A program made the translations under genes and the position numbers. A stretch of DNA of 64,000 bases from the NCBI GenBank assembly GCA_019426215.1, contig CM033397.1, positions 25,112,480-25,176,479 of the forward strand, written 5' to 3'. The notes below the pieces were generated by a model, which made no database searches, was not told the DNA's origin, and was given only the letters and a program-made list of their open reading frames with translations. Shown piece after piece: positions 22,619 through 33,792 of this stretch. Numbering within the stretch: the stretch's first letter is position 1; each line of letters begins with the position of its first letter. Source of the DNA: Buddleja alternifolia. Lineage: Eukaryota > Streptophyta > Magnoliopsida > Lamiales > Scrophulariaceae.

Positions 22619-23931
22619 TGTTTACCGTCAATAACAACACAGAATCGAACAAATAATATAGTGAAAGTAAGATCGTCTCCATAGGGAAGGTTATCAAGTA
22701 CCAAACGAAGTTTATCCTATTATTTAGACTATCGATTATCAAAGATGTGATTTTTAAACTAATTAAAAGAAAAAATTAATAAAAGGAAAATTAATTTTAA
22801 ATAATTAAAACAGAGATAATTAACACAAATAATCAATTAACTAAAAGCCTAGGAATTAAGATTTCATCAAGGTATTTCTATGGATTATTGACTTTCAATG
22901 GATTATCATTTTTGCTTAAATTAAAGACCCAATTTCCTTAAATATATGAATACTCTCCCGAGATCTTCATGAGTACCCACCTAAATTAATTAACGTCACT
23001 CCCATGATCAGAAACTAATTTAGATGAATCCATTAAGTTCTATGAATATTGTTTAACTAGTCTCATGCAAAACTACCAATATCCCTATTAAACAATTTAC
23101 ACATGTCTATTAAATCTGAACCGATAAACTAATTCACCCCCGGTACTTCTTAATTCATCTTTAATCATGCAATTGGTGATCTAACAATTACTAGCATTAA
23201 ACACTCGTTAATAGATAAATAAAACAAGAATCAAATCCATAAATTACCAATAATCCAAATTAATACGCAAGACTACATCTTAAACCCTAAATAATAATTT
23301 AGCTATGCATAATTAAAGAAAAATAAGAAATAAATGGCATAAACATAAAAATACTCATGTTCAACAATGGAAGAGTAGATAAATCTAACTTGAGAAGATG
23401 AAAGCTTCCAACTCCCAAAAATCCTCTACAAGTCTTCCTTTTCTTTCTCTCCAAGTCTTCTAACTCAAGAATATGACTCTTTAACCTCTACCGTAGCCTA
23501 AAAACGTTTTTTCCTCTTTTCTTAACTTAAAAGGAGTCTTAGATACATAAACTAGGCCCATCCAAGTCATAAAATCGGCCCATGAAAATTATGAAAATTT
23601 GCAGTTGCACAACTGTGTAGAATATCTGCACAATTGTGCAGTCTGTTTGTGCAAAAAAAATTTCTTAATTTTTCTTTAACGAAACTTTCTCGTGTCGCCT
23701 CTCTATTGTATTTCTTCACTTCCTCTTGGTTAGCCTTCATTATTATTGTAAGAAATACTCCTTAAACTCATCAAAACAATCGCTTTTATGCCTACAAAAG
23801 CATTGAAACGACTTAGAAATCAAAATACGTAAATTAGGCTAAAATAATAGAAAAGACTAACTACAAGGCATAAAATAAAGATAAATGTGAGGTAAAACAT
23901 GATAAAAATATGTAAAATATGAAACCTAACA
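22619..23931 (-). repeat. G2 5' LTR
   Basis: 1313 bp, closely similar to 16280-17556. It carries two palindromes (TTGCACAACTGTGTAG at 23605-23620, degenerate, and CTGCACAATTGTGCAG at 23626-23641). The partner LTR appears to have collapsed this pair into one. Confidence 0.92.
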
Positions 23932-23936
23932 GGGCG

Positions 23937-25828
23937 CTTAGGAGATGGAATGAGTCCGTAAGAGCTAGAAACTGCAGCTTTGCCTTTGGTTTTATCTTGG
24001 ATAAATGGCTCTTTAGGCTCTTCAGCAATTTCAGCATGAACTTCATCTATCGCTTAATCCATGGATGGATCTGCAATCACTGAAGGGGGTTTGACTACTG
24101 GGGCGCTAGAAATATCTGGCAAAGAGGCCTCGGGAATTTGAGTGGCATCCACAGTAGGATAATCTTCTGTTTCAACAATTTTGACGGAAGGAAAAGTGTC
24201 TTCAATAGCAATGACCCAGAGTGGGCCAATCGCTTCCATCACATGCCTTGGACTTATCATCTTGGTCTGCAGAATAAAGAATATAGCGTCTTCGCGCTCT
24301 TCATTTCTTAGTGCAAGTTGCACTCCTTTCGGCAGATCAACTCCTGAAGTATAAGAGTTGTAGAAGTCCAAAATGAATGGCATAAGCACTTGAGCTGCTT
24401 CTTGGTCCACTGGCCTGATCAGCGATGTCATCTTGGCCACTTGAATGTTCTGTTCACAAAAGAGCACAGGGTGAAGATTGTATCCTCGGAAGTCGCTTCG
24501 CCCTAAATAGTGGTTGAAAGTGATATCCAATGCTTGTGCATTTTCTATCACTGCTCTTCTGCCTCGGTGGAATTCAGCAAACTCTGTGTGCTCATCTGCA
24601 ACATTGACATGAATTTCACTTTGTCCTGGACGAAGCGATTATTTACTGGTGGAGGCTTCTTCGTTCAGATCTGGAAAGATGCGCTGAACAAACGCTTGAC
24701 AAGGGTGAAATACATATCGTCCGCCTTGACTGAATAAGGCTAATTATTGACAAATGTAGCTCTCGATTGGTTGCCTGTAGCCTGGCAGATCGCTAACATT
24801 TCCGGCAATATGTTGACGCTGATGAAGTAAAAAGGTAGCAAACCCTCGGCGTCTGTATTCGATTCCAAATTCAAATAAGAATGGATATCTCACAAGTTCT
24901 TCAAGAGTATAGAAGTGTAAAACGAACTCTTCAGCCCATCTGGCTGTATCCATCATCCATCGTTTGCCAAGCTTGTCAGCTTTCTTCTGATCTTTTCTGG
25001 CGGCAAGGAATTTCTCAAAACGTTCAGTTTCTTCATTGTAATCCTCAGCCCATAATCTTGCAAGGTATTCACGGGCTTCCTCTTCTATTCACGAGTTAAC
25101 TGGATTTAGATGCTCAGCAACAAGCGGTCCTTTTCCTTTCCAAAGCTTGAGTGGATTAGGAGAGAGGGCATTCTGAGGAGAATTGACGACGGATGGAAGA
25201 GCCGAGTATCCAATCTTGTTGAGATCCTCTTCATCTGGGTTTTTAAGCCAATCGCCCATGTGGGGATTTTTTATAACAATTTTATTTGACCGAAGAGGAT
25301 AAAAGGACTCATCAGAGCGACCGGTGAAATTAAAACATGCTTGGTCAAAATCTGTTCTGTTGATCGCTGGTCTTCGAATATACTCAAGACGAGATTGAAG
25401 ACGCTCCAAATTGTAGGGACCTAGGTCTGCGAATCGCTTAAAGAATTCAAACTTGTTAGAATTGGAAACATCACTTCTATGGAGAGTGTTTTGAAAGTTG
25501 ACTTCTGATTCAGCAAAGGTCTGGTTGTCCCGTTGTCTAGCAACATAATAAAATTCATCTTCGACAGAATATCTGCGAGGAAAGAAATCGATGTTACTAG
25601 GAGGAGATCCAGTTGGAGTAGGAACAATGGCAATTTCTTCTATTGGAATAGGGGCCACTTCTATCGATCGCTCAGAATGTAGAGTCGCTTCACTGACTGG
25701 AGATGTTTCAGCGTCAGGAAGGACTTGAGCTACTTCTTTAGCTGTATCCACAATAGTTGCCAGATCAACATCTACTTCAATGGGAATCTCTGAAGGTGGA
25801 GGTGCATCAGAGTCTGGTGCATCTTGAG
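23937..25828 (-). pseudogene. E2 ORF2, exon 3 (central part)
   Basis: Starts after the intron 2 acceptor (exon base 25828) and runs until G2 interrupts it. It contains IPIEVDVDLATIVDTAKEV, SNSNKFEFFKRFADLGPYNL, IVIKNPHMGDWLKNPDEED, KWKGKGP-type and RWMMDTARWAEEFVLHFYTL segments, then IGPLWVIAIEDT and an acidic/Pro-rich tail. In-frame stops at 25089-25091 (a Trp codon in E3), 24744-24746 and 24054-24056 (Gln codons in E3), plus frame changes near 24640, break it. There is no known catalytic motif. It may belong to the loosely defined putative plant transposon protein group; that assignment is tentative. Confidence 0.6.
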
Positions 25829-25908
25829 CTGATACATGTAAGCGTTTGAGAAAAGCAAGCAAAATTTCTACTGTGTAGAAATTACAAATAAAAGGCTAAT
25901 ACGCTTAC
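25829..25908 (-). other. ORF2 intron 2 in E2
   Basis: 80-nt predicted intron, donor G|GTAAGC and acceptor CATGTATCAG|CTC. Splicing joins the exons in phase 1 and continues the frame. The same intron is at 39854-39933 in E3, and the E1 homologue has a donor at the matching place (53354). Confidence 0.7.
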
Positions 25909-26094
25909 CCTAAGGACTATCATCGACTGATGTAGTTGCTTAATCTGTTTCTACGTTTGGTACAGTTTCCTCAGGCTCCGAAACAACTTCTTCTGGATCT
26001 AAATCGAGAAAGGAAGTAATTGGATCAGCACGGATGGGAATATGCAAATCCTCAAGAGTGTTGAGAATAGTTTGAATATTTGCTTCACACTCGG
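25909..26094 (-). pseudogene. E2 ORF2, exon 2
   Basis: 62 codons of acidic, Pro-rich sequence (AECEANIQTILNTLEDLHIP, then SFLDLDPEEVVSEPEETV) between two predicted introns. Two stops replace Gln codons that are intact in E3. E3 encodes the same segment at 39934-40119 with no intron 1 on its upstream side. Confidence 0.65.
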
Positions 26095-26176
26095 CTGAAA
26101 GGATTTTATCTTAGCGTTAGAGACTTAGAAACTAACGAAGAAAGGACAAACTACTTTGCTTAGCACAAGTACTTAC
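26095..26176 (-). other. ORF2 intron 1 in E2 (absent in E3)
   Basis: 82-nt predicted intron: donor CGGG|GTAAGT, pyrimidine-rich end CCTTTCAG, acceptor AG at 26096-26095. Exact removal aligns SERLSHIRAECEANIQ in E2 with SKKAARFQAEVDADIQ in E3, which has no insertion at this place. Confidence 0.75.
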
Positions 26177-27359
26177 CCCGAATATGGGAAAGCCTCTCAG
26201 ATTGAGCATCGACTTTAGGATCTGAGCTGATTTCTGGAACAGCGTTAGACGAAGGTGGAACACTCACTGGTTCTTCAAGCGCTGGCTCTATTGGAGCGCT
26301 TTTCAATGTAATTGGAGTGGATGAAGGAGTACGCCTTCGGGCTAGCGGTACTTCTTCTACCTCTTTTTGAGGGAAGATAAACGCTGGAGGTGGAGAGGGA
26401 GATTTGGGAGAAGGAGAAGGAGACTTCTGTTTCTTCTTGGGCTACGGCTTCTGCTTTTGCTTCTTTGCTGGCTCAACGACTTTCAAGGTAATTTTTCTTT
26501 TTGGTCGCTTAACCACCAATTTTTCTTCCGATGAAGATGATAATGAAGACGAAGACGCTTGCTCTTTATCATCACTACGAACAACTCCTTCGGCAAGAAG
26601 TCACTCACGATCTTCTTTGGGGACCGCTGCACCACCCCGTTTGCTTGGCTTGAGCAGCTGGCTGATCATTTTCTTTCCATAAACTTTAGCGCTGGGATCT
26701 TCTTTCCAGCGGTGTTGGTGAAACCGCTAGTGCTAAGAATTCGACTTAATATAATCCCGTAAGGCTTGGGATTTACTGATTTGGCCATCGCTGCCTTGAA
26801 GCGATTAAAAACGTAAAGCGACCAATTTATCTTCAACTTGGTCAGAATGGCCACCATCATCTTGTACTGAAGGTTGGAAACTTTATCGAAGCTTCCCTTT
26901 TTGCATTCGATCATCTTGGCGCATATGTCCGCAAGAATGACATATTCGCTCTTAATGTCATTTTTCTTGAAATTGGGTTCATAGGCAGCTTCAACTTCAT
27001 CTTTCTTGATCAACGCCCAGACTTTGGTGGCATCACCAAGAGTGACATTTTCAACTTCGGCTCCATCGTTTGGCAAATTTAGTAGAGATGAAATCAAAGA
27101 AGGAGTGAGGACGAAGGTGTCATGGGCAAAAGGAAAGACGCAGGAAATGGAGTTTCTGTCGTCAGAGATTTTTGCATGCTTGAAGAAGAATAGGGTTTCT
27201 TCCTCAAAGAAGTTGAGGAAGTGGAAGAACAGTCCTAAGAGGGAAGTTCTGGTTATCAAATAGATAGTCCCAGTTAACACGAAAACCGGCGTTAACAGTG
27301 ACTGGTTTCTCAGATTTGGAAGATTTTCCAGCAGCAGATTTTGAAGATTTGGGTGCCAT
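26177..27359 (-). pseudogene. E2 ORF2, exon 1 (N-terminal part)
   Basis: Start ATG at 27357-27359 (MAPKSSKSAAGKSSKSEKPV, a basic Ser/Lys-rich leader). A deletion and frameshift near 27230 lead into FFEEETLFFFKHAKISDD, then FPFAHDTFVLTPSLISSLLN and VKPYGIILSRILS-type sequence. The rest is a Lys/Arg-rich, Ser/Glu-rich tail (KRPKRKITLKVVEPAKKQKQ, nuclear-localisation-like) and a Pro-rich stretch. The pattern of a beta-strand-like FVLTPSLISSLLNLP recalls the putative plant transposon protein domain, but I cannot confirm it. The ORF lies downstream of pol in the position of the env-like gene of some Sireviruses; no signal peptide or membrane segment is evident. Confidence 0.6.
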
Positions 27360-28236
27360 TGATGAACTGAGAAAGTCGTGGTAGAAGAGAGAAAAGATAT
27401 TCTTTTTGCCTTAGAAAGAAAGAACTTTTATAGTAGAGGAATTTTTAGAAGTGATAAAGTTTTACTGTAAAGGTTGTGAATGGTTTAAATAGGAGGCAAA
27501 AATAACTCCTCAAGCAGATGAATGACACGTGCACAGAAGTTAATTTTGAAAAGAACAAAAATTAAATCTGAGCCGTTTACACATAAATACGGATGTCAAA
27601 AGGTGCGGTAAATATGGTAACAACTGTTAAATATAAAATTTTGAAATCCGCAGTTACTTTTTCAAAAACGTTTGAATTTTTTTTGAAATTTTCAGCGTGA
27701 AATGCACGCGCCTGATAGTACACTGACACGTACTTAGACAGGTGCAGTTATTGAACTGCCTAGTTTTTAGATAGGAATCATTAGCCGTCAGTTTGATTTG
27801 GTGAGCACGTGTGAGCAGTTGTCAAATCTAATCTTTTGGATTTATCCACACGCTACTTTCAACGATGAAAACTATGCATGAATTTTAGAAAGAGATTACT
27901 TAGCGTTAAAGTGGGAATCTTTTTAACGCTGAAGACTTTTTGGGAACAAAATTTAATTTCTTAAAGTTAAAGATAAAATCAATCGCTTGGATTTATAAAA
28001 GACATTTTCATTTACTAGAGATTGATCTTGTCATGCATAATAGATAAGCGCTAGTAATCAATGCATAACTTTTTTTAAAGTCATTTTTGATCACAGTCGC
28101 TTATGAGTTAAGACAAGTACAACTTTAAGGTTTCCCCTAAAATTGATAACTCATTTCAATAATAAAATGATTTAGACATAAACATAGAGTGGATTCCCCC
28201 TAAATTGTATGCCTATAAAATATGTTGCTCTATGAT
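27360..28236 (-). promoter_or_regulatory. E2 pol-ORF2 spacer with promoter-like motifs
   Basis: 877 bp between the pol stop and the ORF2 start. On the minus strand it holds G-boxes CACGTG at 27806-27811 and 27526-27531, TATTTAAA at 27491-27484, and CTATAAAAG at 27433-27425, 66-74 nt upstream of the ATG. E3 keeps one G-box (46730-46735) and TATTTAAA (46692-46685). Together these resemble a plant core promoter able to drive ORF2 separately from the LTR. Confidence 0.5.
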
Positions 28237-31200
28237 TTAAGCGTTTAAATCAATCATACCTAATTCACTTCTCAAAGTGAGAAAGCGTTGTTCGTTGAGC
28301 GCTTTGGTGAGGATATCTGCCAATTGTTTGTTAGTTCCAATGAAGTGCATGGAGATATCTTTCTTTTGAACATGGTCATGTAAGAAATGGTATCGAATGT
28401 CAATGTGTTTAGTTCTAGAATGAAAGACTGGGTTTTGGGTCATAGCTAAAGCGCTTTGGTTATCACAATGGATTGGGGTAGGACCTAGGATTGTTCCATA
28501 ATCTCTAAGTTGTTGCCTTATCCAAAGGATTTGTGCACAACAGCTTCCAGCGGCTACATACTTTGCTTCAGCGGTTGAAGTTTCTATGGATTGTTGTTTC
28601 TTACTATGCCATGAAATTAATCTATCATCTAGAAATTGACATGTACCCCTAGTATTCTTTCTATGCAAAATCTGCATCTGAATAACCAATTAGTTCAAAA
28701 GGAGAGTCTCTTGGATACCGTAAGCCCACATTTTGTGTGCCTTTTAGGTATTTAAGGATTCTCTTGGCAGCATTTAAGTGTGATTCTCTAGGATCAGCTT
28801 GAAAGCGTGCCCACATGCATACCGAAAACATAATATCGGGTCTACTAGCGGTAAGATAAAGAAGTGATCCAATGACTCCTCTATAGTTAGTGATATCAAT
28901 ATTCTTCCCACTTTCATCTTTATCTAGCTTAAGCGTTTGGCTCATTGGAATTTTTGATGATGATGCGTTTTCTATACCAAATTTCTTAATCATATCTCTT
29001 GTATATTTAGCTTGGTTTATAAATATCCCATTAGGGAGTTGTTTAACTTGTAATCCTAAGAAGAAAGTTAATTCACCCATCATGCTCATTTCAAATTGAT
29101 CTTGCATCATTTTCGAAAATTTATCACACAATCGCTTATTAGTAGAACCAAATATAATATCATCAACATAAATTTGGACTAAGAGAATATCTTCATTATG
29201 GGTAATTTTAAATACGTTGTAGCAACGCTGCCTTTTGAAAAACCTTTACCTATAAGGACGATAGAGAGAGTGTCATATCATGCTCTTGGTGCTTGTTTAA
29301 GGCCATAAAGTTCCTTATCCAATTTATAGACCATACTTTTGCCATGGTTGTTGATGAATCTTGGAGGTTACTCCACATAAACTTCTTCTTGGAGTTTACC
29401 ATCCAGGAATGCACTCTTCACGTCCTTTTGGTATACTGTGAACTTGTTGAATGCGGCAAACGTTAGGAACATCCTAATCGCTTCAAGACGGGCTACTGGG
29501 GCATATGTCTTATCAAAATCAATACCCTTTTCTTGGCAATAACCCTGAGCGACTAATCTGGTTTTGTTTCTTATAACAATGCCATCTTCATCCATCTTGT
29601 TTCTAAAAACCTATCTAGTCCCAATAAGTCCTTGGTGAGTTGGTCTTGGTACTAGCATCCAAACCTTGCCTCTCTCAAATTGTTTAAGCTCTTCTTGCAT
29701 TGCTTCTACCCAACTTGAATCACTGAGCGCTTCATCCACTTTCTTTGGTTCCATTTGAGATAAGAAACTTGCGAACATGGCCTCATTGATTGTAGCGGAC
29801 CTAGTTCTAACAGGTGCTTCAGTATCTCCAATTATTAACTCTGGTGGATGGTCTCTAAGCCATTTACGGTCTGGTTGGAGAGGGTTGAGAGACTCTTGAT
29901 TATCAATCGCTTGACTCTCATTAGTCTCTGGCACAGTCGCTGCATCATTCACAGTTCCAATTTGCTCTTGATGATCATTCTCTTCATGATCATCAGCGAT
30001 TCTGACAATATCTTCATTAGTAACCTCACGAGTAATCTTAGGAATAGGCAGAAAGATCTCATCATCCTCCTCCTCATCATCACCAAGATTGATTTTTGAC
30101 GCTTGTTGGGCAAGATCTTCAATTCCTACATCATCAGGATTAACCTTACTCCGTTCTTGGTTAGCATCATCAAACACAACATGAATGGATTCTTCAACCT
30201 TCGATTTGATATTATTTAGGATGCAAAAATCTTTCCATTCTTGGCACGGCCTAGAAAGATTCCCTCATCCGCTTTAGGATCAAATGTCTTTAGGCTTTGG
30301 GATCCATTATTATGAATGAAATATTTTGAACCAAATACATGAAAATATGAAACGTTAGGCTTACGTCCCTTTCACAACTCATATGGAGTCTTCTCATGTT
30401 GCTTGTTGATCATACACCGGTTCTGAGTGTAGCAAGCGGTATTGATAGCTTCAGCCCAAAACCTTTAAGGTAGCTTAGACTCTACAAGCATCGTCCTAGC
30501 AGCTTCTTTAAGCGTTCTATTTCGTCGCTCAGCTACTCCATTCCGTTGAGGTGTTCTAGGGGCAGAGTACTCATGAAGTATTCCAAAACTATACAAAACT
30601 TCTCAACAAATTGGTTAGTAAATTCAGTTCCTCTATCGTTTCTAACTCTCGTCACCTTTAAATCTTTATAAGTTTGCAACTGACGAATTAGCGATGTGAG
30701 CTTGACACTAGTTTCATCTTTGGTCGCTAGGGATTCTACCCATGTATAGCGAGAGAAATCATCAACTATTACTAGCGAGTACTTTTTACCATTAACACTA
30801 AAGATTTGAATAGGACCAAACAAATCTAGATGCAATAGTTCAAGAACTCTAGAAGTAGATAGGCATGGTTTCTTCTTAAAAGATGATTTAACTTGTTTAC
30901 CCATTTGACATGCATCACATAATTTGATTCTTCTGAAAGGAACCCTTAGGTAATCCCTCTACTAGATTTAGTGATATTAACTGAGAGATTGCCTTAAAGT
31001 TGAGGTGATTCATTTTTCTATGCCATAACCAACCCAATTCATTTTGACTTTTAGCAACAAAGCATGTGGGGTTGTTATCAATTGTAGAATCCCAATCTAC
31101 TAAATACACATTATTTGTTCTTTTTCCTCTTAATTTAGTAGACTTAGTCTTAGCGTCGTTAACATAGCAGTAGTCACTTGAAAATTTTACTTCAAAGCCT

Positions 31201-31445
31201 TTATCACAAAATTGACTAATGCTTAACAAATTATGCTTAAGACCCTCAACAAAATATACATCACTAATCATGATGTTCCCCCTATGCATGATACCTATAC
31301 CTTTGGAGTTATCACCGAGTATAACTTGAGGACCATTGGTAGCTTGATAGTTGACTAGAAGATCTTTGGAACCCGTCATGTGTCTTGATGATCCACTTTC
31401 AAAGTACCAGACTGAAGTATCAGTGTTGGCTCTAGGTATTTGCAT
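28237..31445 (-). pseudogene. E2 pol: protease-integrase-RT-RNase H, Sirevirus type
   Basis: Order on minus: protease (31445; active-site motif reads ESG where E3 has DSG, so the catalytic Asp is lost), integrase zinc-binding region (WHRKMNHLNF), integrase core (HLDLFGPIQ, RNDRGTEF; broken near 30535), acidic C-terminal integrase region (30177-29611), RT ([24 protein letters not shown] present near 29170 but out of frame after a 1-nt deletion near 29213; FFLGLQVKQLPNG), then RNase H (RLISWHSKKQQSIETSTAEA, HCDNQSALAM, NKQLADILTKAL). It ends at 28237. Multiple frameshifts and stops; not functional. Confidence 0.9.
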
Positions 31446-33678
31446 TTAAAGGTTAGTTCTAATTCTTCTTAGGTACGCATGTTGTCTTGGGTCCTTCAAC
31501 GTTAGTAACCAAACTTCAACGTTAGTAACTTTGGTTTGAATTATAACTTTAGGAACCCATATTTGCCTAGTCTTCATTGTAGGAATACCAGCCTTCTTGT
31601 GTTTCACATTGTGTTGTGTGTGCTTTTTGGGTGTATAATAATATTCTTGATTATAATAGTAATCATAATCATAGTCATAATCATAATCATCATAGTAGCG
31701 ATAATATGATCTAGACTGTCTTGGATATTGACGCTGGTATTTCCTTGGCGCTGGCTTGGGTTGCATTTTTGGTACTGGACGCTTAACGCTTGATTCCCAG
31801 TGATCAGATTTATCCTTGGCCTTTATGTTTTTGGATGAACCCATCTTTGTGAATCGTTTGCTTTCCCCTTTCCCTTGCCTGAGTCAGCTTTAGGTTTCTC
31901 ATTTGGCCTCATACCATTGTTGCTAGGTTCATTCAGTGTTTGACTTTGTGAACTTTTCTCAACAAAGAAAACACCCTTTCCTTTGTTGTTCGCCGTAACA
32001 TCAGATTTGTTTGATTGTTTACCGAATTTATTGCATCCTAAACCGGTCGTTTCACCAAACATTCTTGTTACCTCAGTCACATTATCCAACTTTCTTGAAG
32101 CTTTTGATAATGATGAGATGAGCTGCTCTGATTTGGCAAGTCTAGCGATCAGATCAGCTTCTCTCTTGACTATTATATCAAGATCGCTTTTTAATTGAGT
32201 AATCTCGCTCTCAAGTGATTGGTTCTTCTCAATGCATTGTTGCTGAACTTGCAACTCTGCTTTGAGAGTTACTTTATCACTTGCGAGCGATGAAATAATA
32301 GCGAAGTGATTTTAATATATTTTGGCGGCATCTTGACAATCTTTATAATATTCATTGACTTTGTCAAGCAATTCATCATAAGAAAGAAGATGAGATAATG
32401 CAGTGGTTACCTCTGATAGCGAATCGTCAGACGCTTCATCATCTCTTGCCATAAGACAAATCAACGCTGAGTCTCTTGTTGGCTCATCATCACTACTTTC
32501 ATCTGATGATTCCAAATCCTCTTCAGGTGCGGAGAATGGTTCAGATTCCGCTAGCAAACCTTGTTGGCGAAGGTTGCTCCTGAATTGGTTTCTATCGTCA
32601 TAGTCTTGCCTTGTGGGCTTAGACACATTTGGATAAGGACAATTTACCTGGTAGTGCCTTGGTTTCCTGCAATTATATCACAAATTAGTTTTCATTTTCT
32701 GTTCATTGGTTAATCGCTTTGAAACAACTGGCGCTGAGAGATTTTGAGTAGGAGTTGTAGGCACTTGATAATGAACTGACACTACTGGTTGAGGTGCAGA
32801 ATATACTGGCGCTTGATACTGAGGCGTTGGTGCTGGGGGAGGGGTTTGAAATGAAGTTTGTCCAATAGAATTTCTCTTTTCATATCTTAGAAATTTTTTA
32901 AAGCCATCTCTTTTTCTTCATTTGATTCTGTTACTTTCACCTCACTGATCGCTTTACCCTTGCTTTTTGTGGTAGCGATTAATGCTCCTAATTCAGTCGC
33001 TGAAGTCGATGTGTTGCTGACTTCACCTAATTCGAACTCAAATGCCTTTAATTCTGAAAACACATGTTCTGGAGTAAGAGTCTCCAAGGTCTGTGATTCT
33101 CTCATAGCAACAGTCTTAATCAAATATTTGCTTCGAAGACTTCTGAAAATCTTATTGACCATTTCCTTGTTGGTCAATTCCTTGTCTAATAACGCTAACT
33201 CTGTGATGAGCTAAGTGAACCTTGCGTCCAATTGTTCTAGCGTCTCGTTGGTCTGCATCTGAAAATGCTCGAATCTTTGCATGGCTATGGAGAGCTTGTT
33301 CTCCTTCATTTGTGCTAAACTTTCACACACTATAGCCAACTTATCCCATATTTCTTTGGAAGTCTTACATTGCTTGATCTTGTTGAACACTGCATCATTG
33401 TCTCCTAAAGCTGAGTAAAGTGCACTTCGTCCATCATTATCTAGATTTGCTCTTTTTTGATCATCTGGCGTCCATTCTAACTTGGGTTCCTCGACATATC
33501 CATCTGGAGTGGCTTCATCAACTCCAGGTGCTCAAGTTATCACTTTCATGGTCTTAATGGGGCCATCTGAAATTACATCACACATTTCATTATCGCAAGA
33601 ACATAAATACGCGAATGCTCTAAGTTTCCAAGAATCATAATTTGACTCTACCAACTTAGGCATTTTGTTAAAAGCCAT
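31446..33678 (-). pseudogene. E2 gag, Sirevirus type
   Basis: Starts at 33678 (MAFNKMPKLVESNYDSWK), 115 nt from the LTR edge. The N-terminal capsid region includes IKQCKTSKEIWDKLA and MRFEHFQMQTNETL-type sequence, with a TAG near 33213. The zinc knuckle near 32690-32645 has lost its first Cys to a stop. Then follow an acidic Ser-rich stretch, LICLMARDDE, a long coiled coil (about 32360-32090) and a basic, Tyr/Asp-repeat linker (31640-31700) ending near QIWVPK. The long coiled-coil gag is a Sirevirus hallmark. Broken at 33213, about 32880 (end of first frame), 32300 and 31840. Confidence 0.85.
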
Positions 33679-33778
33679 GATGAGATGTTTTAAGAGAAAA
33701 TTTTAAAACGACTAAGTTTAGAAAAATTGATCTAAACAAGCAGTTACGCTCAGAAACGCTTAGATTTCTACTTCAACC

Positions 33779-33790
33779 GCTCTGATACCA
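33779..33790 (-). promoter_or_regulatory. E2 primer binding site (tRNA-iMet)
   Basis: TGGTATCAGAGC on the minus strand, two bases from the LTR edge, complementary to the 3' end of initiator methionine tRNA, the standard primer of plant copia elements. Confidence 0.9.
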
Positions 33791-33792
33791 CC

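Larger units (their letters stand above)
16280..23931 (-). mobile_element. element G2: non-autonomous Athila/Tat-like gypsy retrotransposon
   Basis: 7652 bp bounded by the TSD GGGCG (16275-16279 and 23932-23936), inserted in E2 ORF2; E3 shows the uninterrupted site. LTRs are 16280-17556 and 22619-23931 (plus strand TGTTTACC to CTAACA). The primer site matching tRNA-Asp lies at the inner edge of the right LTR. It encodes gag and a damaged protease, then stops: no RT, RNase H or integrase. The place of the polymerase is taken by a short unrelated ORF tail, followed at once by the GGCAACCCA linker. Compared with element A it keeps more gag but shares the same plan. Confidence 0.93.

Noticed and set aside
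26177..27359. ORF2 as a classical env-like membrane protein of Sireviruses
   Set aside because: No signal peptide, convincing transmembrane helix or cleavage site is seen; the protein is basic and Ser/Glu-rich with an NLS-like run.
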